Of a DNA stretch of 64,000 bases, positions 34,929 through 44,953 are shown piece after piece (position 1 is the stretch's first letter; every line of letters starts with the position of its first letter). The notes below the pieces were generated by a model. That model saw only the letters and a program-made list of their open reading frames with translations, ran no database searches and was not told the origin of the DNA. The stretch is from Neobacillus niacini NBRC 15566. GTDB taxonomy: Bacteria; Bacillota; Bacilli; Bacillales; Cytobacillaceae. The DNA lies in NCBI RefSeq assembly GCF_001591505.1, contig NZ_BCVA01000010.1, positions 81,289-145,288 of the forward strand. Direction: 5' to 3'. Made by a program: the position numbers and the translations under genes.

Positions 34929-36077
34929 TTATAATCCTAGGTTTTTTGCAATAATAGTTTTCATGATTTCGTTCGTACCAGCGTAAATACTCGAAACCTG
35001 AATATCACGGAATCTTCTTGCAATCTCGTATTCTTCCATATATCCATAGCCGCCATGAAGTTGGAGGCATTCACCTGCAATTTTCTTCGCGGTATCCGTC
35101 AGCCTCCATTTTGCCATCGAAACCTTCGTGACCACATTTTGACCACCGATGTGTTCCGCTATTAACTGGTCTAAGAATACCCTCCCCATCTCTACCTCTG
35201 TTGCCATTTCAGCTATTTTAAACTGAGTATTTTGAAACTGGCTGATAGGCCTTCCAAAGGCTTCACGACTCTTCACATATTCAATCGTCCCCTGAAGCAT
35301 GATTTCTGCAGCAATTTGTGCTGCAATCGCTACAACAAGGCGTTCCTGCTGGAGTTTATCCATCATATAGAGAAACCCTTTGCCTTCTTCCCCCAGTAAA
35401 TTTGCCTTTGGAACTCTACAGTCTTCAAATATCAACTCGGCCGTATCTTGACTATGAAGTCCAACTTTGTTCAGCTTTCTCCCTCTTGAAAAACCAAGAG
35501 TATCCCGCTCCACAAGGAGCAAGCTCACCCCTTTATGCTTCGGTACTGCATTAGGGTCCGTCTTACAAGCCACGAGGATTAAATCAGATTGAATTCCATT
35601 TGTAATAAAAGTTTTTTGTCCATTCAAAATATAATGCTCACCGTCAAGCTTTGCCGTGGTTTTAATATTGGCAAGGTCAGAACCTGTGCCAGGTTCAGTC
35701 ATAGCAATGGCAGTAATCAGTTCACCAGTGACACATTGAGGGAGCCAGCGCTGTTTTTGCACCTCTGATCCGAAAGAGTTGATATAGGGCACTACGATAT
35801 CATTATGAAGGCCCATTCCTACTAGACCAGAACCAACTCTCTCTAACTCTTCATTTATAACAACAGAGAATCCCCAGTCGACACCACTTCCGCCATATTT
35901 TTCATCTAAATCCGGACAAAGGAAACCCTGCTCTCCCATCTTCCTCCATAAGGAGCGGGGAATCATTCTCTCCTCCTCCCATCTCTCATAATGTGGTACA
36001 GCCTCTTTCTCCAAAAACTTTCTTAGTGACTTCCGAAATATTTCGTGGTCTTCAGTTAAATATGGATGTTGTTTCAT
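34929..36077 (-). CDS. Acyl-CoA dehydrogenase
   Basis: About 382 residues: N-terminal helical domain, flavin-binding signature ITAIAMTEPGTGSDLANI (about 128-145), C-terminal signature LQLHGGYGYMEEYEIARRFRD (in part LHGGYGYMEEYE). The catalytic base is expected in the usual C-terminal position (AGTNEIM region near residue 370). ATG 36077 follows GAGAGGTGTG; the three extra codons of the longer frame are not needed. Performs FAD-dependent alpha,beta-dehydrogenation beside its activating ligase. Confidence 0.93.
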   Translation of the reverse strand: MKQHPYLTEDHEIFRKSLRKFLEKEAVPHYERWEEERMIPRSLWRKMGEQGFLCPDLDEKYGGSGVDWGFSVVINEELERVGSGLVGMGLHNDIVVPYINSFGSEVQKQRWLPQCVTGELITAIAMTEPGTGSDLANIKTTAKLDGEHYILNGQKTFITNGIQSDLILVACKTDPNAVPKHKGVSLLLVERDTLGFSRGRKLNKVGLHSQDTAELIFEDCRVPKANLLGEEGKGFLYMMDKLQQERLVVAIAAQIAAEIMLQGTIEYVKSREAFGRPISQFQNTQFKIAEMATEVEMGRVFLDQLIAEHIGGQNVVTKVSMAKWRLTDTAKKIAGECLQLHGGYGYMEEYEIARRFRDIQVSSIYAGTNEIMKTIIAKNLGL

Positions 36078-36429
36078 TATGCACACCTCTCTTTCAACTA
36101 ATAGCCAATTACTAGGTTTTCACTTTGTACTAAGAAGCTGTTATGTTTGTCCCAGACAGGGATGATATGGGTTGTGGTGAAAACAAAATTATCGGAATTT
36201 CTCTTTTTTTCAATAAAAAATCTACCCAACTTATTGTATCAAATACGTTGAATTTTTTGAATATTTTAACAAGTTTATTATAGACAACTATTCTATTAAA
36301 TTCTACCTTATACTACAAATGTCATAGGCTTTTTGCATTATTTGTAGATTTATATATATTGAATATTCAAAATACAAGGGATTATAATAGAATCTGACAT
36401 CGAAATACATAATAATTGGGGGATTAGAA
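36078..36429. other. AT-rich intergenic stretch with promoter for the GDSL gene
   Basis: 352 nt. Holds the promoter at 36359-36388 and a 12-bp palindrome TTGAATATTCAA (36359-36370) overlapping its -35. No ORF, RNA or repeat recognised in the rest. Confidence 0.6.
36359..36388 (+). promoter_or_regulatory. Promoter of the LPNTA-anchored hydrolase gene
   Basis: TTGAAT (36359-36364), 18-bp spacer, TATAAT (36383-36388), 40 nt before the ATG. The -35 lies in the palindrome TTGAATATTCAA, a possible operator. Confidence 0.65.
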
Positions 36430-37779
36430 ATGAAGTTTAAAAAGCTGTCGATTTTATTTATACTCATGTTAGCACTCAGTACCTTCTTTTCATCTTCTGC
36501 TTTCGCAGAAAATATTGACAATCCTAACCTTGTAGCACTTGGGGATTCGATTACATATGGTTTAAACCTTGAATCCAGTAATTCCCAACCATCACCAAAT
36601 GCATTTCCTAATCTGATTCAAAATGGAAATTTCAAGGTAACCAACTTAGGTGTTCCGGCACTGACTTCAACACAATTATTAAATAATTTAAGCAATCCAG
36701 CAGTACAAGGTGCTATCGGAAATGCGAATGTTATAACGTTATTTATCGGCAGTAATGACTTATTACAAGATCCATTATTAGCATCTGTAATGCAGCAATT
36801 AGGGGCTGCCCCTCCATTCGAAGGCAATCCAGCACTGGAGCAGATATTTAATGCAGCTGTACAAGCAGCAGAGCCACCTAAAGCATTAATAAAGACAAAC
36901 TTAACGGGAATTTTTAATGTAATCCAGCAAATAAATCCAAATGCCCAAGTAATTCTCTATAATCTTTATAATCCATTTGGAACAGGAAATCTCAAGGTTC
37001 TAGGTGATAAGATCCTTAATGATATTAATACAAATATTATTAATGTTATAGCTAAGGATAATGGAGCAGTTGTGGCAGACTCGTTTTCTGCTATAAACGG
37101 AAACCAAGCGACTCTAATTTTACCAGGTGATATACATCCAAATAAAGCAGGTCAGATTGCATTGGCTCAAGCAGGTGACAGGGCATTAGTAGTCCTTAAG
37201 CCTGAAATTGAGTTGAATCCAGCAACAACAGAACAAACTGCTGGACCATTGACTATCGAAGTTGCTACTACTGCCAAAAAAGTTATTGAATTGAAATGGC
37301 TTTCTGGCGAGAAGACAATTACCGACTTTGCTACTGCTGGAGATATCATAACCGACAATAAATTTAATGTTTCTGAAAATGGATCTTACACTGTTTTTTT
37401 ATTTGACAATTTAGGTTTTAAAGTTGTAAAAACTTTTAAAATCGAAAATATTAAAAAAGTAGAACCGCCGAAGGAAAACCCTGATCTAAACACTGGCGGA
37501 ATTGATAATACACCAACACCTACAATACCTGAAACACCAGCAATTCCTGAAACACCAGAAACACCAGCAACTCCTGTTACGCCTACAACGCCAGAAACAC
37601 CAGCAATTCCTGTTACGCCTGCCACACCTGTTACACCTGTAAAAGTACTAACTGACAAAGGACATGCGTTACCAAACACAGCATCTCCTGCTTATAATTT
37701 TACCGCAATTGGTTCTATCGTCCTTTTAGCTGGATTGGCAACATTGAAATTACAAAGAAGACGCAGGCACGAAATTTAA
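36430..37779 (+). CDS. Secreted SGNH/GDSL hydrolase with LPNTA wall anchor
   Basis: 449 residues. Signal peptide (cleavage near SAFAE, residue 27); SGNH blocks: GDSITYG (Ser40), GSND (about 107) and DIHPN (about 236) supply the catalytic triad and oxyanion residues. After about residue 350 comes a Pro/Thr repeat spacer (TPETPAIP-type units) and the sorting signal LPNTA, hydrophobic helix and RRRRHE tail. LPNTA is the motif class of Bacillus class D/C-type sortases, so the protein should be wall-anchored late, possibly in sporulating cells. No sortase gene is in the window. Likely an esterase, lipase or wall/polysaccharide deacylase. Confidence 0.9.
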   Translation: MKFKKLSILFILMLALSTFFSSSAFAENIDNPNLVALGDSITYGLNLESSNSQPSPNAFPNLIQNGNFKVTNLGVPALTSTQLLNNLSNPAVQGAIGNANVITLFIGSNDLLQDPLLASVMQQLGAAPPFEGNPALEQIFNAAVQAAEPPKALIKTNLTGIFNVIQQINPNAQVILYNLYNPFGTGNLKVLGDKILNDINTNIINVIAKDNGAVVADSFSAINGNQATLILPGDIHPNKAGQIALAQAGDRALVVLKPEIELNPATTEQTAGPLTIEVATTAKKVIELKWLSGEKTITDFATAGDIITDNKFNVSENGSYTVFLFDNLGFKVVKTFKIENIKKVEPPKENPDLNTGGIDNTPTPTIPETPAIPETPETPATPVTPTTPETPAIPVTPATPVTPVKVLTDKGHALPNTASPAYNFTAIGSIVLLAGLATLKLQRRRRHEI

Positions 37780-37786
37780 TCCAAAT

Positions 37787-37828
37787 AAAAAAGGTCAGCC
37801 CCCTACGTTAGAGGTTCTGACCTTTTAT
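37787..37828. terminator. Terminator between the GDSL and MFS genes
   Basis: AAAAAGGTCAG ... CTGACCTTTTAT with an 18-nt loop that itself has CCC/GGG-like pairing; serves both convergent genes. Confidence 0.8.
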
Positions 37829-39016
37829 TTATGACACAACTCTTTCCTTCGGAGTAACCTTTTTCTTCCTAACTTCTAGCACAGTTAATACGATAGCCAT
37901 AATTAAAAAGAGACTACTAATCCGGAAAAGATTAGCCGTATCTGTGAATTGAGCTATTGTCCCGAAGATAATGCCGCTTAATCCTATCCCTAAATCAATG
38001 GATGAAAAGAACATTCCATTTGCCACTCCTCTTCGGTTTTCGGGCGTCATGGACAAGGTCCATGATTGTAAGGTTGGTAAGGCACAGCCAAAACCAAGTC
38101 CAAACAATCCGCCTGCTACAGCAAGCAGGAAATCGGTTTGTGCATAGGAAAGGACCCATAACCCAACAAACGTAGCCGAAATACAAAAATAAATCATGCC
38201 AATGGGACCCTTTTCATCAAACCACTTTCCTGCTAACGGTCTAGCCGCTGTGGCAACAATTGCATTAAGAATATAGAATAAAAAGATTTGTTCAATGCCT
38301 CTTTCTTCCCCAAAGATGACGATAAAGGTAGAGACTGAACCATAACCAAGACAAATAATAATGGTAATAAAAGATGGGTACCAACTCGATTTCTCCACAA
38401 GTGAACCGAGGTAGGAAAATTTAAGACTTTCCTTTTGGTTTTTTAACACGGCTTCAGGTGTTTTGTAATGTACAAGTGCGAGCAAAACAACTGAAATAAA
38501 ACCTAGTAATCCTGAAATAATAATGAGGTTGGTAAAGGAAGTAACATTATATAAAAAGATTCCTAGACTAGGAGCGATAATGAAACCAATTGTCGTTGAC
38601 AGCCCAAAATAGCCCATTCCTTCACCCAGCCGTGAAAATGGAATGACATCTACCGCAGCGGTCCCGTTAACTGTTGTTGACCAGCCCCATGCAAGACCGT
38701 GAATAAAACGAATAAATAAAAATATCATGACAATTCTTGAGATAGGGTAAAGGACGGTAATGATTAATAAAATGACCGCTCCTATTAATACAAGTGCCTT
38801 CCTTTGTTTGTATTCGAGCATGTATCCAATAAAGGGTCTTATCAACACTGCACCGATCGAAAACAATGCCGTTACAAGACCAATTTCCAGCCCAGATGCT
38901 CCTATGGATTTAATGTAAGGTGGTAATGTGGGGATAAGCATTTGGAAAGACATGAATACAAAAAGATTTCCAATCATCAACATAATAAAAGATTTAGTCC
39001 ACAAACGTTCCCTCAA
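37829..39016 (-). CDS. MFS transporter
   Basis: 395 residues, twelve helices; motif A-like segments (FIGYMLEYKQRKALVLIG; AGKWFDEKGPIGMIY) and CALPTLQSWTLSMTPENRRGVANG in the second half. Resembles the YfcJ/arabinose-efflux-type drug MFS group. TTG start at 39016 with GGGGTG. Substrate unknown; no linked regulator. Confidence 0.82.
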   Translation of the reverse strand: MRERLWTKSFIMLMIGNLFVFMSFQMLIPTLPPYIKSIGASGLEIGLVTALFSIGAVLIRPFIGYMLEYKQRKALVLIGAVILLIITVLYPISRIVMIFLFIRFIHGLAWGWSTTVNGTAAVDVIPFSRLGEGMGYFGLSTTIGFIIAPSLGIFLYNVTSFTNLIIISGLLGFISVVLLALVHYKTPEAVLKNQKESLKFSYLGSLVEKSSWYPSFITIIICLGYGSVSTFIVIFGEERGIEQIFLFYILNAIVATAARPLAGKWFDEKGPIGMIYFCISATFVGLWVLSYAQTDFLLAVAGGLFGLGFGCALPTLQSWTLSMTPENRRGVANGMFFSSIDLGIGLSGIIFGTIAQFTDTANLFRISSLFLIMAIVLTVLEVRKKKVTPKERVVS

Positions 39017-39304
39017 AACAACACCCCTATCTATCTTCCTATAGAAAATGGAGGAATAGTTCGTTTATTTCGTATCACTAAATAATAGCACAGAATAGTA
39101 GAAATAAAAATATGAAATCATCTTCTTTTCACTATTTATCCTGTTTAATCGTTATCTTTTTTCAGTCAACTCAGGTATCATGAATAGTAGTAATCGAAAT
39201 TCCAGTCGTTGCTATCCATCCATGATGATGTACCTATTTCCAGCAGCCTGGCTTCGATTAATCGTGTTGATTTTTCTTAAGGCTATTAGTAGAGGAGCAC
39301 TATT

Positions 39305-40243
39305 ATGCAACACGTTACTTTAGAGAAAACAAGGAGAAAGAAGAAGGTACTGCTGTCTTTAAAAATGACCGTAGCAGCTATTGTCATTTTCCTGTTCGTT
39401 ATTAATTTATTTCCAGTTAAACAAATCGAGCAGAAAAACTTTTTTAATCATAACCGTCCATTAGTCATTGCCCACCAGGGCGGTGAATTGTTGGCACCTT
39501 CTAATACAATGGCTTCCTTTAGAAATGCTGCAAACATGGGAGTGGATGTCCTTGAAACAGATATACATATTACAAAGGACGGTCATTTAGTTACAATCCA
39601 CGACCCTGGTGTTAACCGGACAACTAATGGAAAAGGCAATGTGGCAGACCTTACTTTAGCAGAACTTCAAGCGCTCGATGCAGGTTATCATTTTAAAGAC
39701 TTAGATGGCAACTATAGTTTCCGTGGTAAGGGTGTTTATATTCCAACGGTCGATGAGATGTTTCAAACATTTAAAGACATAAAAATAGAAATAGAAATTA
39801 AAGACGATAATCCTCCTGAAAGAATTGAAGAAATGGCTTCGAAATTATGGGACCTAATTGAAAAATACCAAATGGAAGATAAAATCCTTATTGGCTCATT
39901 CGACAAAAAGATTATCCAAACGTTTGAAAAGTATGGCAAAGGTCGTGTTGCCGTTTCAGCCGGCCGACAAGAGGTTAAAAACTTTGTTGTTCTTCATAAA
40001 TTCTTTTTGCGAAATCTTTATGTACCAAAAGTCGATGCCTTCCAAATCCCTGTAAAGGACAGCGGCTTTGATTTAACAGACAAAAGGTTAATTGATGGGG
40101 CACACCGTCTTGGCATGGACATCCATTACTGGACGATTGATGATCCAAGAACGATGGAAAAACTGATTGACGCAGGCGCTGATGGTATATTGACAAATCG
40201 GCCAGATTTATTGAACAAATTGCTTGAGGAAAAAGGTTTATAG
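39305..40243 (+). CDS. Glycerophosphodiester phosphodiesterase (membrane-anchored)
   Basis: 312 residues. N-terminal basic segment and one membrane helix (about 20-40), then a GDPD barrel: IAHQGGELLAPSNT, ETDIHITKDGHLVTIHDPGVNRTTNG (in part DIHITKDGHLVTIHD), and C-terminal HYWTIDDP and GADGILTNRPD. HQG replaces the common HRG at the first catalytic motif, a variant seen in Bacillus paralogues; the catalytic His and acidic residues remain. Acts at the outer face of the membrane on glycerophosphodiesters or teichoic acids. SD AGAGGAG before ATG. Confidence 0.9.
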   Translation: MQHVTLEKTRRKKKVLLSLKMTVAAIVIFLFVINLFPVKQIEQKNFFNHNRPLVIAHQGGELLAPSNTMASFRNAANMGVDVLETDIHITKDGHLVTIHDPGVNRTTNGKGNVADLTLAELQALDAGYHFKDLDGNYSFRGKGVYIPTVDEMFQTFKDIKIEIEIKDDNPPERIEEMASKLWDLIEKYQMEDKILIGSFDKKIIQTFEKYGKGRVAVSAGRQEVKNFVVLHKFFLRNLYVPKVDAFQIPVKDSGFDLTDKRLIDGAHRLGMDIHYWTIDDPRTMEKLIDAGADGILTNRPDLLNKLLEEKGL

Positions 40244-40375
40244 ATACTTGGGCTATTGGAGGTACCCCTACTTTCTTTGAGAGCCGTAACTACACCTTAT
40301 TCTTCATTAGCGCAGGCTATCATGTGGTAGCATTGACGATTATGGAAATCATTATAGCGGCTTTTGTTTAATAGT

Positions 40376-40410
40376 AAAGGGTGCCCACTGTGTGAGGCAC
40401 CCTTTATTTA
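40376..40410 (+). terminator. Terminator downstream of the GDPD gene
   Basis: AAAGGGTGCC / GGCACCCTTT, 10-bp stem, loop CACTGTGTGA, followed by ATTTATT. It is 130 nt past the stop codon. Confidence 0.85.
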
Positions 40411-40457
40411 TTAATAGCTCTGTTATTATTCATTGTTGATTTAGGTTTGAGAATTCA

Positions 40458-40643
40458 TAGGCGGAGAATTTCCGGCTATTGTATATAGAGGAACCTTAGA
40501 AGCAGATATAAGCGGAGATATTCCGGTTAACTGCTTTAAATAAGACAAAATCCAAGGATTTAGATAAATTAAGCGGAAAGACTCCGCTTATTTTTAAAGA
40601 AATATGGGTATCTCCCAATTTAAACGGAAATTCTCCGCTTATT
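40458..40643. repeat. Four-stem intergenic repeat element, copy A
   Basis: Four near-palindromes of the form TAAGCGGA-N5-TCCGCTTA at about 40460, 40509, 40570 and 40621 (spacings 49, 61, 51). The third is a perfect palindrome (TAAGCGGA / TCCGCTTA). The same arrangement recurs at 48250-48433. Confidence 0.75.
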
Positions 40644-40687
40644 TTCCAAACACATTGAAATCAGCATTCAGTCTTAACAGAGCATTA

Positions 40688-43441
40688 TTAATAAATCGTG
40701 TGTACACCCTTTCCTGCTAGTGTGGCCCATTCAAATTGACGTAGTCTAACTTCAAACAACGTCAACGGATCACGGAACATTTCAGGGTTCGTATTCATTT
40801 TTTTCAAGATATCTTGATTTGCTGATATTTGAGACAGTGATTCCTCAATTGCTTCATTAAGGATTTTCAAGGGCTGTCTAAAGAACAATGTTATATCTCT
40901 TTCAAGTGATTTTTCAAATAACTCAAACTGTTGGAAAAAGCGTTCAATAACAACCTCAGTTGGTTCAGAATAGCTGTCGTTTTTCACAAAGTCCTTGTAT
41001 TTGTTATAAAGTAACGATTTGTTTTGAGATAACGCTCCAAAGAGCTTCCCTGCACTTTTTAATAAGAATTGTGATGGAGTGTTGCGAAGTAAGATATTTA
41101 CCTTTTCTAATTGGAACCGGCTTGTCATTCTATCGGTATCCCTATGCCAATCATCGAGAACTTTAAAGTCGCATAATGGCTTAATTCTCTCTTCCCCATA
41201 TAAGCTATTTAAACCTTCTGCCATCTCATCTAAAAATTCTTGTCCTTGCGCAAATTCCTCTTTACTACTGTTAATCCATTCTTGAAGGGAAGTATAATAC
41301 TTCGGCATTACCTCCTGCTCCAGGTAATCTTGTAATCGCTTGTTCATCACATCATTTAGCTCGATATGAATGGTGCTAATGTTGCTATCTTCCGCAATTA
41401 ACTCCGAGCATTCCTGTAATATTTTCGGTACTTCGATAGAAATTTCATTTTGAATGGATTCCTTAATGGTACGGTATGATCTTGTAATGGCTTTTATTTT
41501 TTGTGCCTCAGTGTCCTTTAATTGATTAAGAGCTCCATTTAACTTCATTACTACTTCTTCATTCCAGCGGACCGACTCAATTAATTGATTCTCAACATCA
41601 ATTCTCTTTTGCAACAGCCTAGAAATAGTAGTCCGTATGAAGAATAAAAGCTTAGCCAAGCGCTTGTCTGCAATGTTCCTTGTATCTGTGATTGATTGCA
41701 TAAAGCCCTTTAATTCTAGTAATTGCTGTCCTCTTTCGTATTGGGAGGAATAGGCAAATACTTCAGCCTCAGGTAAGTAAGTCTGAATCTTAGACTTAGC
41801 TTCATCGTAAATCTTTATTGCCTCCTGCTCGTTAACAATCGTATCCATTTTACTTAAGAGAAAGTGGATAGGAATATCAGGTGCAAGCTCATTAATTTGT
41901 GAAAGAATGACCTTCTCTTTCTCCGTGAATGGTGCATTTGCATCTATTACAAATAATAATGTATCCGCCAGTTGAATATATTGCAGGACTTCATATCGAT
42001 CTTGATGACTGCCTTTTAATCCTGGCGTTTCAATTAATGTCAGCTTTTGCTCATATAGAAATGGAAATGGTTGTTGAAATTCGATAATCGACTCAAGCGC
42101 ATTCCGGCGTCGATCCATTCGCTCTTGAAAATGTGTGAAATCTGCGAGTTTAATGGTTTCATGATCTGTTATTTCATAGATATTCAGTTCCTCAAAGTCT
42201 TTAAACATGACAAGTGACGATGTTGGGCTGTCCTGAATTTCCTCACCCAAAATTGAATTTACGAAAGCAGACTTTCCACTTCCGCTCAAACCTGTAATGA
42301 ATAGGTGATGGGTATCAAAATCATTTAATTGCTGAACCACCCATTTTAAATGGTTATTTTCACCCATATCTTTTGTCTTTGCCCAACTAATAATTGCCTC
42401 AAAGAGATTTAAACTCTCTTCTAGCTCGTCAATATTACTATTTGTTTCACTAATAAGATTTTCAGCTTCACTAACAATGGACATGCTTATACTTGTTGGA
42501 AAGAGCTCATTCCATGACAATACCGCCGCTGATACTAAGACTGTATGCTTTGGAACAGACAATCGCAGCCAATTGGTTAAAAGGTCTGGCACTAGGTCTT
42601 CTAGCGTTTTCATAATGAAGTTTCCATTTATTAAACCAAAATAAGTTTGATAATGAAGCTCAGAAAGGAATTCAAAATGAAGATTTCGGCTAAGATCAAG
42701 ATTTAACAGTAAATGATTTACCTCTTTAAGCCATGTGAAATACGATTCCTTATCTTGGTAACTCCTCCAAAGGGAAGTTGTCAACTCTTCAAACATTCTC
42801 TGATCTAAGCTATACAATTCAAATATTGCTTGGGTGAAGTAATTTGGATTTAAACTTTTTGTAAGACCTTTTTTTACATAAGAATTTACTGTATCATACC
42901 AGTCAGTTGAACCTGTTCGTTTCGCTTCATTTACTGCCAGCTCAATGGCATTAGCCCAGTCCTGCTGATCCTCAAAATAGGCTCTTGCGATATCTGTCAC
43001 ATTTGGGTAATCAGGGTTTGAATTAATCGTTTTTTTGATTATTTCAACTGCTTCCTCACGCTTTTCTCGATCAATGTAGAGTGAAAATAACTGCAGGGAA
43101 ACTTCTGTTTTTAATGTGAGATTATGGGTCTCAATCGAAAGATAAAGATCCTCTGCGTTCGAGAGAAGACCTGATTCATAGTAGGCATCTGCGATATTTT
43201 TTCTCGCCCATAGTTCGAGTTCACCCGTAATGTTCTCCCATTTAAAAATGGCTGCTTCATAGTCTCGATTATGGAAATAAATTTCACCTTGTGCAAAGCG
43301 GATAGACGTTAAATCGGGCAGGTCTTTTTGGAGCTCTTCCTGATATGCTTCGCCTAACACACGGATTGGCTGAACACTTTCTTGTTCATTTATGTACATT
43401 TGATAATATTCTTTTTTTATTAACTGACTTTCCAATGTCAT
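40688..43441 (-). CDS. TPR-dynamin-like large GTPase
   Basis: 917 residues. The N-terminal ~330 residues are helical repeats of TPR type (AYEESGLLSNAEDLY-like units). A GTPase follows: G1 GLSGSGKSAFVNS (about 385), G3 ETPGLKG (about 460), G4 LSKMD (about 513). The C-terminal ~330 residues are long coiled-coil helices as in dynamins. No membrane segment. Probably a membrane-remodelling or stress GTPase; not DynA, which is a tandem dynamin. SD GGAGGG before ATG; monocistronic and divergent from the 169-aa gene. Function is inferred from fold only. Confidence 0.75.
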   Translation of the reverse strand: MTLESQLIKKEYYQMYINEQESVQPIRVLGEAYQEELQKDLPDLTSIRFAQGEIYFHNRDYEAAIFKWENITGELELWARKNIADAYYESGLLSNAEDLYLSIETHNLTLKTEVSLQLFSLYIDREKREEAVEIIKKTINSNPDYPNVTDIARAYFEDQQDWANAIELAVNEAKRTGSTDWYDTVNSYVKKGLTKSLNPNYFTQAIFELYSLDQRMFEELTTSLWRSYQDKESYFTWLKEVNHLLLNLDLSRNLHFEFLSELHYQTYFGLINGNFIMKTLEDLVPDLLTNWLRLSVPKHTVLVSAAVLSWNELFPTSISMSIVSEAENLISETNSNIDELEESLNLFEAIISWAKTKDMGENNHLKWVVQQLNDFDTHHLFITGLSGSGKSAFVNSILGEEIQDSPTSSLVMFKDFEELNIYEITDHETIKLADFTHFQERMDRRRNALESIIEFQQPFPFLYEQKLTLIETPGLKGSHQDRYEVLQYIQLADTLLFVIDANAPFTEKEKVILSQINELAPDIPIHFLLSKMDTIVNEQEAIKIYDEAKSKIQTYLPEAEVFAYSSQYERGQQLLELKGFMQSITDTRNIADKRLAKLLFFIRTTISRLLQKRIDVENQLIESVRWNEEVVMKLNGALNQLKDTEAQKIKAITRSYRTIKESIQNEISIEVPKILQECSELIAEDSNISTIHIELNDVMNKRLQDYLEQEVMPKYYTSLQEWINSSKEEFAQGQEFLDEMAEGLNSLYGEERIKPLCDFKVLDDWHRDTDRMTSRFQLEKVNILLRNTPSQFLLKSAGKLFGALSQNKSLLYNKYKDFVKNDSYSEPTEVVIERFFQQFELFEKSLERDITLFFRQPLKILNEAIEESLSQISANQDILKKMNTNPEMFRDPLTLFEVRLRQFEWATLAGKGVHTIY

Positions 43442-43681
43442 GACGTACCCTCCTATACCACCACTTCTATGTCATTCATATGGAAAAGAGGCAGAAATAT
43501 TCCTCTATACAATACGAACTGCGTACTCATTTTTAGTCCCAATTATATCGATTCTACCAAACGAATTTTTAATTCAGATTTCAATTATATTTCAATTTCG
43601 ATACAATACTTTTCATTATGCTTCTACATTTATCCAAATTCAACGTATAATGATTTCAATCGACCAAAAGGAGCATTCACT

Positions 43682-44191
43682 TTGGAAAAAAAACAAGCTG
43701 TTTATCTGGCAGATTTAATCGAGGTTTCAAAACCGGCCATTTATGATATTAAGAAATTAGAAACAGTAAATGGAAAATTGCCTGGATTTCATCAATGGAC
43801 CAATGGAAAACAAACCACCGCAGCCTTTGAGGTTACGCGTATTGATAGTGAGACAACCTACTATTATCTATTAATCGATTGGCACCGAAATGACAACTAT
43901 TATTTAGTCATTTACCTTCATAATAAATCCACCACAGCGGCGGAACTAAGGGTCATCGAAGAAATTGATGGAATCCCATATATCTCATGGATGTACAATC
44001 CTTTAAAACGTGACGGGAAAAACGATCAAAGAAAAGCCTATTTCAAGCAAATGTTTGGCTCGAGAAAGGTACATATTAAAATTCCTGACACTACATTAGA
44101 GATAACAGAGTTCTTAAACGAATTATTTAGACTCTGCCAAAATCGTATAAAAGCAGATAAAGTCGTCGAAGTGTTTAACTTTGAAAAATAA
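43682..44191 (+). CDS. Hypothetical 169-aa protein
   Basis: The frame extends upstream to 43469, but TTG 43682 has AAAAGGAGC seven nt before it and gives LEKKQAVYLADLIEVSK as start; the extension is AT-rich leader. Soluble, mixed alpha/beta, with aromatic-rich TTYYYLLIDWH. Family not recognised. Divergent to the dynamin-like gene and ended by a shared terminator. Confidence 0.65.
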   Translation: MEKKQAVYLADLIEVSKPAIYDIKKLETVNGKLPGFHQWTNGKQTTAAFEVTRIDSETTYYYLLIDWHRNDNYYLVIYLHNKSTTAAELRVIEEIDGIPYISWMYNPLKRDGKNDQRKAYFKQMFGSRKVHIKIPDTTLEITEFLNELFRLCQNRIKADKVVEVFNFEK

Positions 44192-44202
44192 TAAGAAGTA
44201 AA

Positions 44203-44232
44203 AAAATCGGAAGGCACCTGCCTTCCGATTTT
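44203..44232. terminator. Bidirectional terminator after the 169-aa gene and the ABC operon
   Basis: AAAATCGGAAGGCA-CC-TGCCTTCCGATTTT, a 14-bp perfect stem closing both convergent genes. Confidence 0.92.
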
Positions 44233-44953
44233 ATAAAACCTTACTTAAGAAGGCTTTTGTTCGAAGTTCCTTTGGATGATCAAATAATTCATTTGGAGTA
44301 TTTTCTTCGACAATAAGACCCTCGTCCATAAATATTACGCGGTCTCCTACTTCCTTAGCAAAGCCCATTTCATGCGTGACCACAATCATGGTCATACCTT
44401 CTTTTGCCAACTGTTTCATAACCTCCAAAACCTCTCCGACCATTTCAGGGTCAAGTGCCGAGGTTGGTTCGTCAAACAGCATGATTTTCGGTTCCATCGC
44501 AAGCGCTCTAGCAATGGCAACACGCTGCTTTTGACCGCCTGATAAGGAATCAGGATATGCCTCAGCTTTTTCCTCTAATCCTACTTTTCTTAAAAGCTCT
44601 AAACCTTTTTTTCTTGCCTGCCCAGCAGATATATTTCGAACCTTCATTGGAGCGAGCATGATATTTTCAATGACCTTTTTATGAGGGAATAGATTAAACT
44701 GCTGAAAGACCATCCCCACTTCCGTCCTTACCTTATTGATATCTGTCTTTTTGTCGGTAATATCTGTCCCTTCAATATAGACATGTCCATCCGTAATCGT
44801 CTCTAATAGATTTATACAGCGCAGGAATGTAGATTTACCTGAACCAGATGGACCAATCACGACTACCACCTCTTGTGGCTTAACCGTTACACTAATATCC
44901 TTTAGTACCATATTTGTACCAAATGATTTTTTTAAACTTTTCACTTCAATCAT
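44231..44953 (-). CDS. Polar amino acid ABC transporter ATPase (GlnQ type)
   Basis: 240 residues: Walker [10 protein letters not shown] (about 34), Q-loop FQQFNLFPH, signature [15 protein letters not shown], Walker [14 protein letters not shown]-loop VTHEMGFA. Overlaps the permease gene by 4 nt. With the permease and binding protein it forms a PAAT-family importer at the cytoplasmic membrane. Confidence 0.95.
   Translation of the reverse strand: MIEVKSLKKSFGTNMVLKDISVTVKPQEVVVVIGPSGSGKSTFLRCINLLETITDGHVYIEGTDITDKKTDINKVRTEVGMVFQQFNLFPHKKVIENIMLAPMKVRNISAGQARKKGLELLRKVGLEEKAEAYPDSLSGGQKQRVAIARALAMEPKIMLFDEPTSALDPEMVGEVLEVMKQLAKEGMTMIVVTHEMGFAKEVGDRVIFMDEGLIVEENTPNELFDHPKELRTKAFLSKVL

Noticed and set aside
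37386..37679. Gly/Val-rich minus-strand frame of 97 codons
   Set aside because: Antisense shadow of the Pro/Thr repeats of the wall-anchored hydrolase, without SD.
43469..43681. N-terminal 71-codon extension of the 169-aa protein
   Set aside because: AT-rich, low complexity, no SD, while TTG 43682 has a well-placed AAAAGGAGC.
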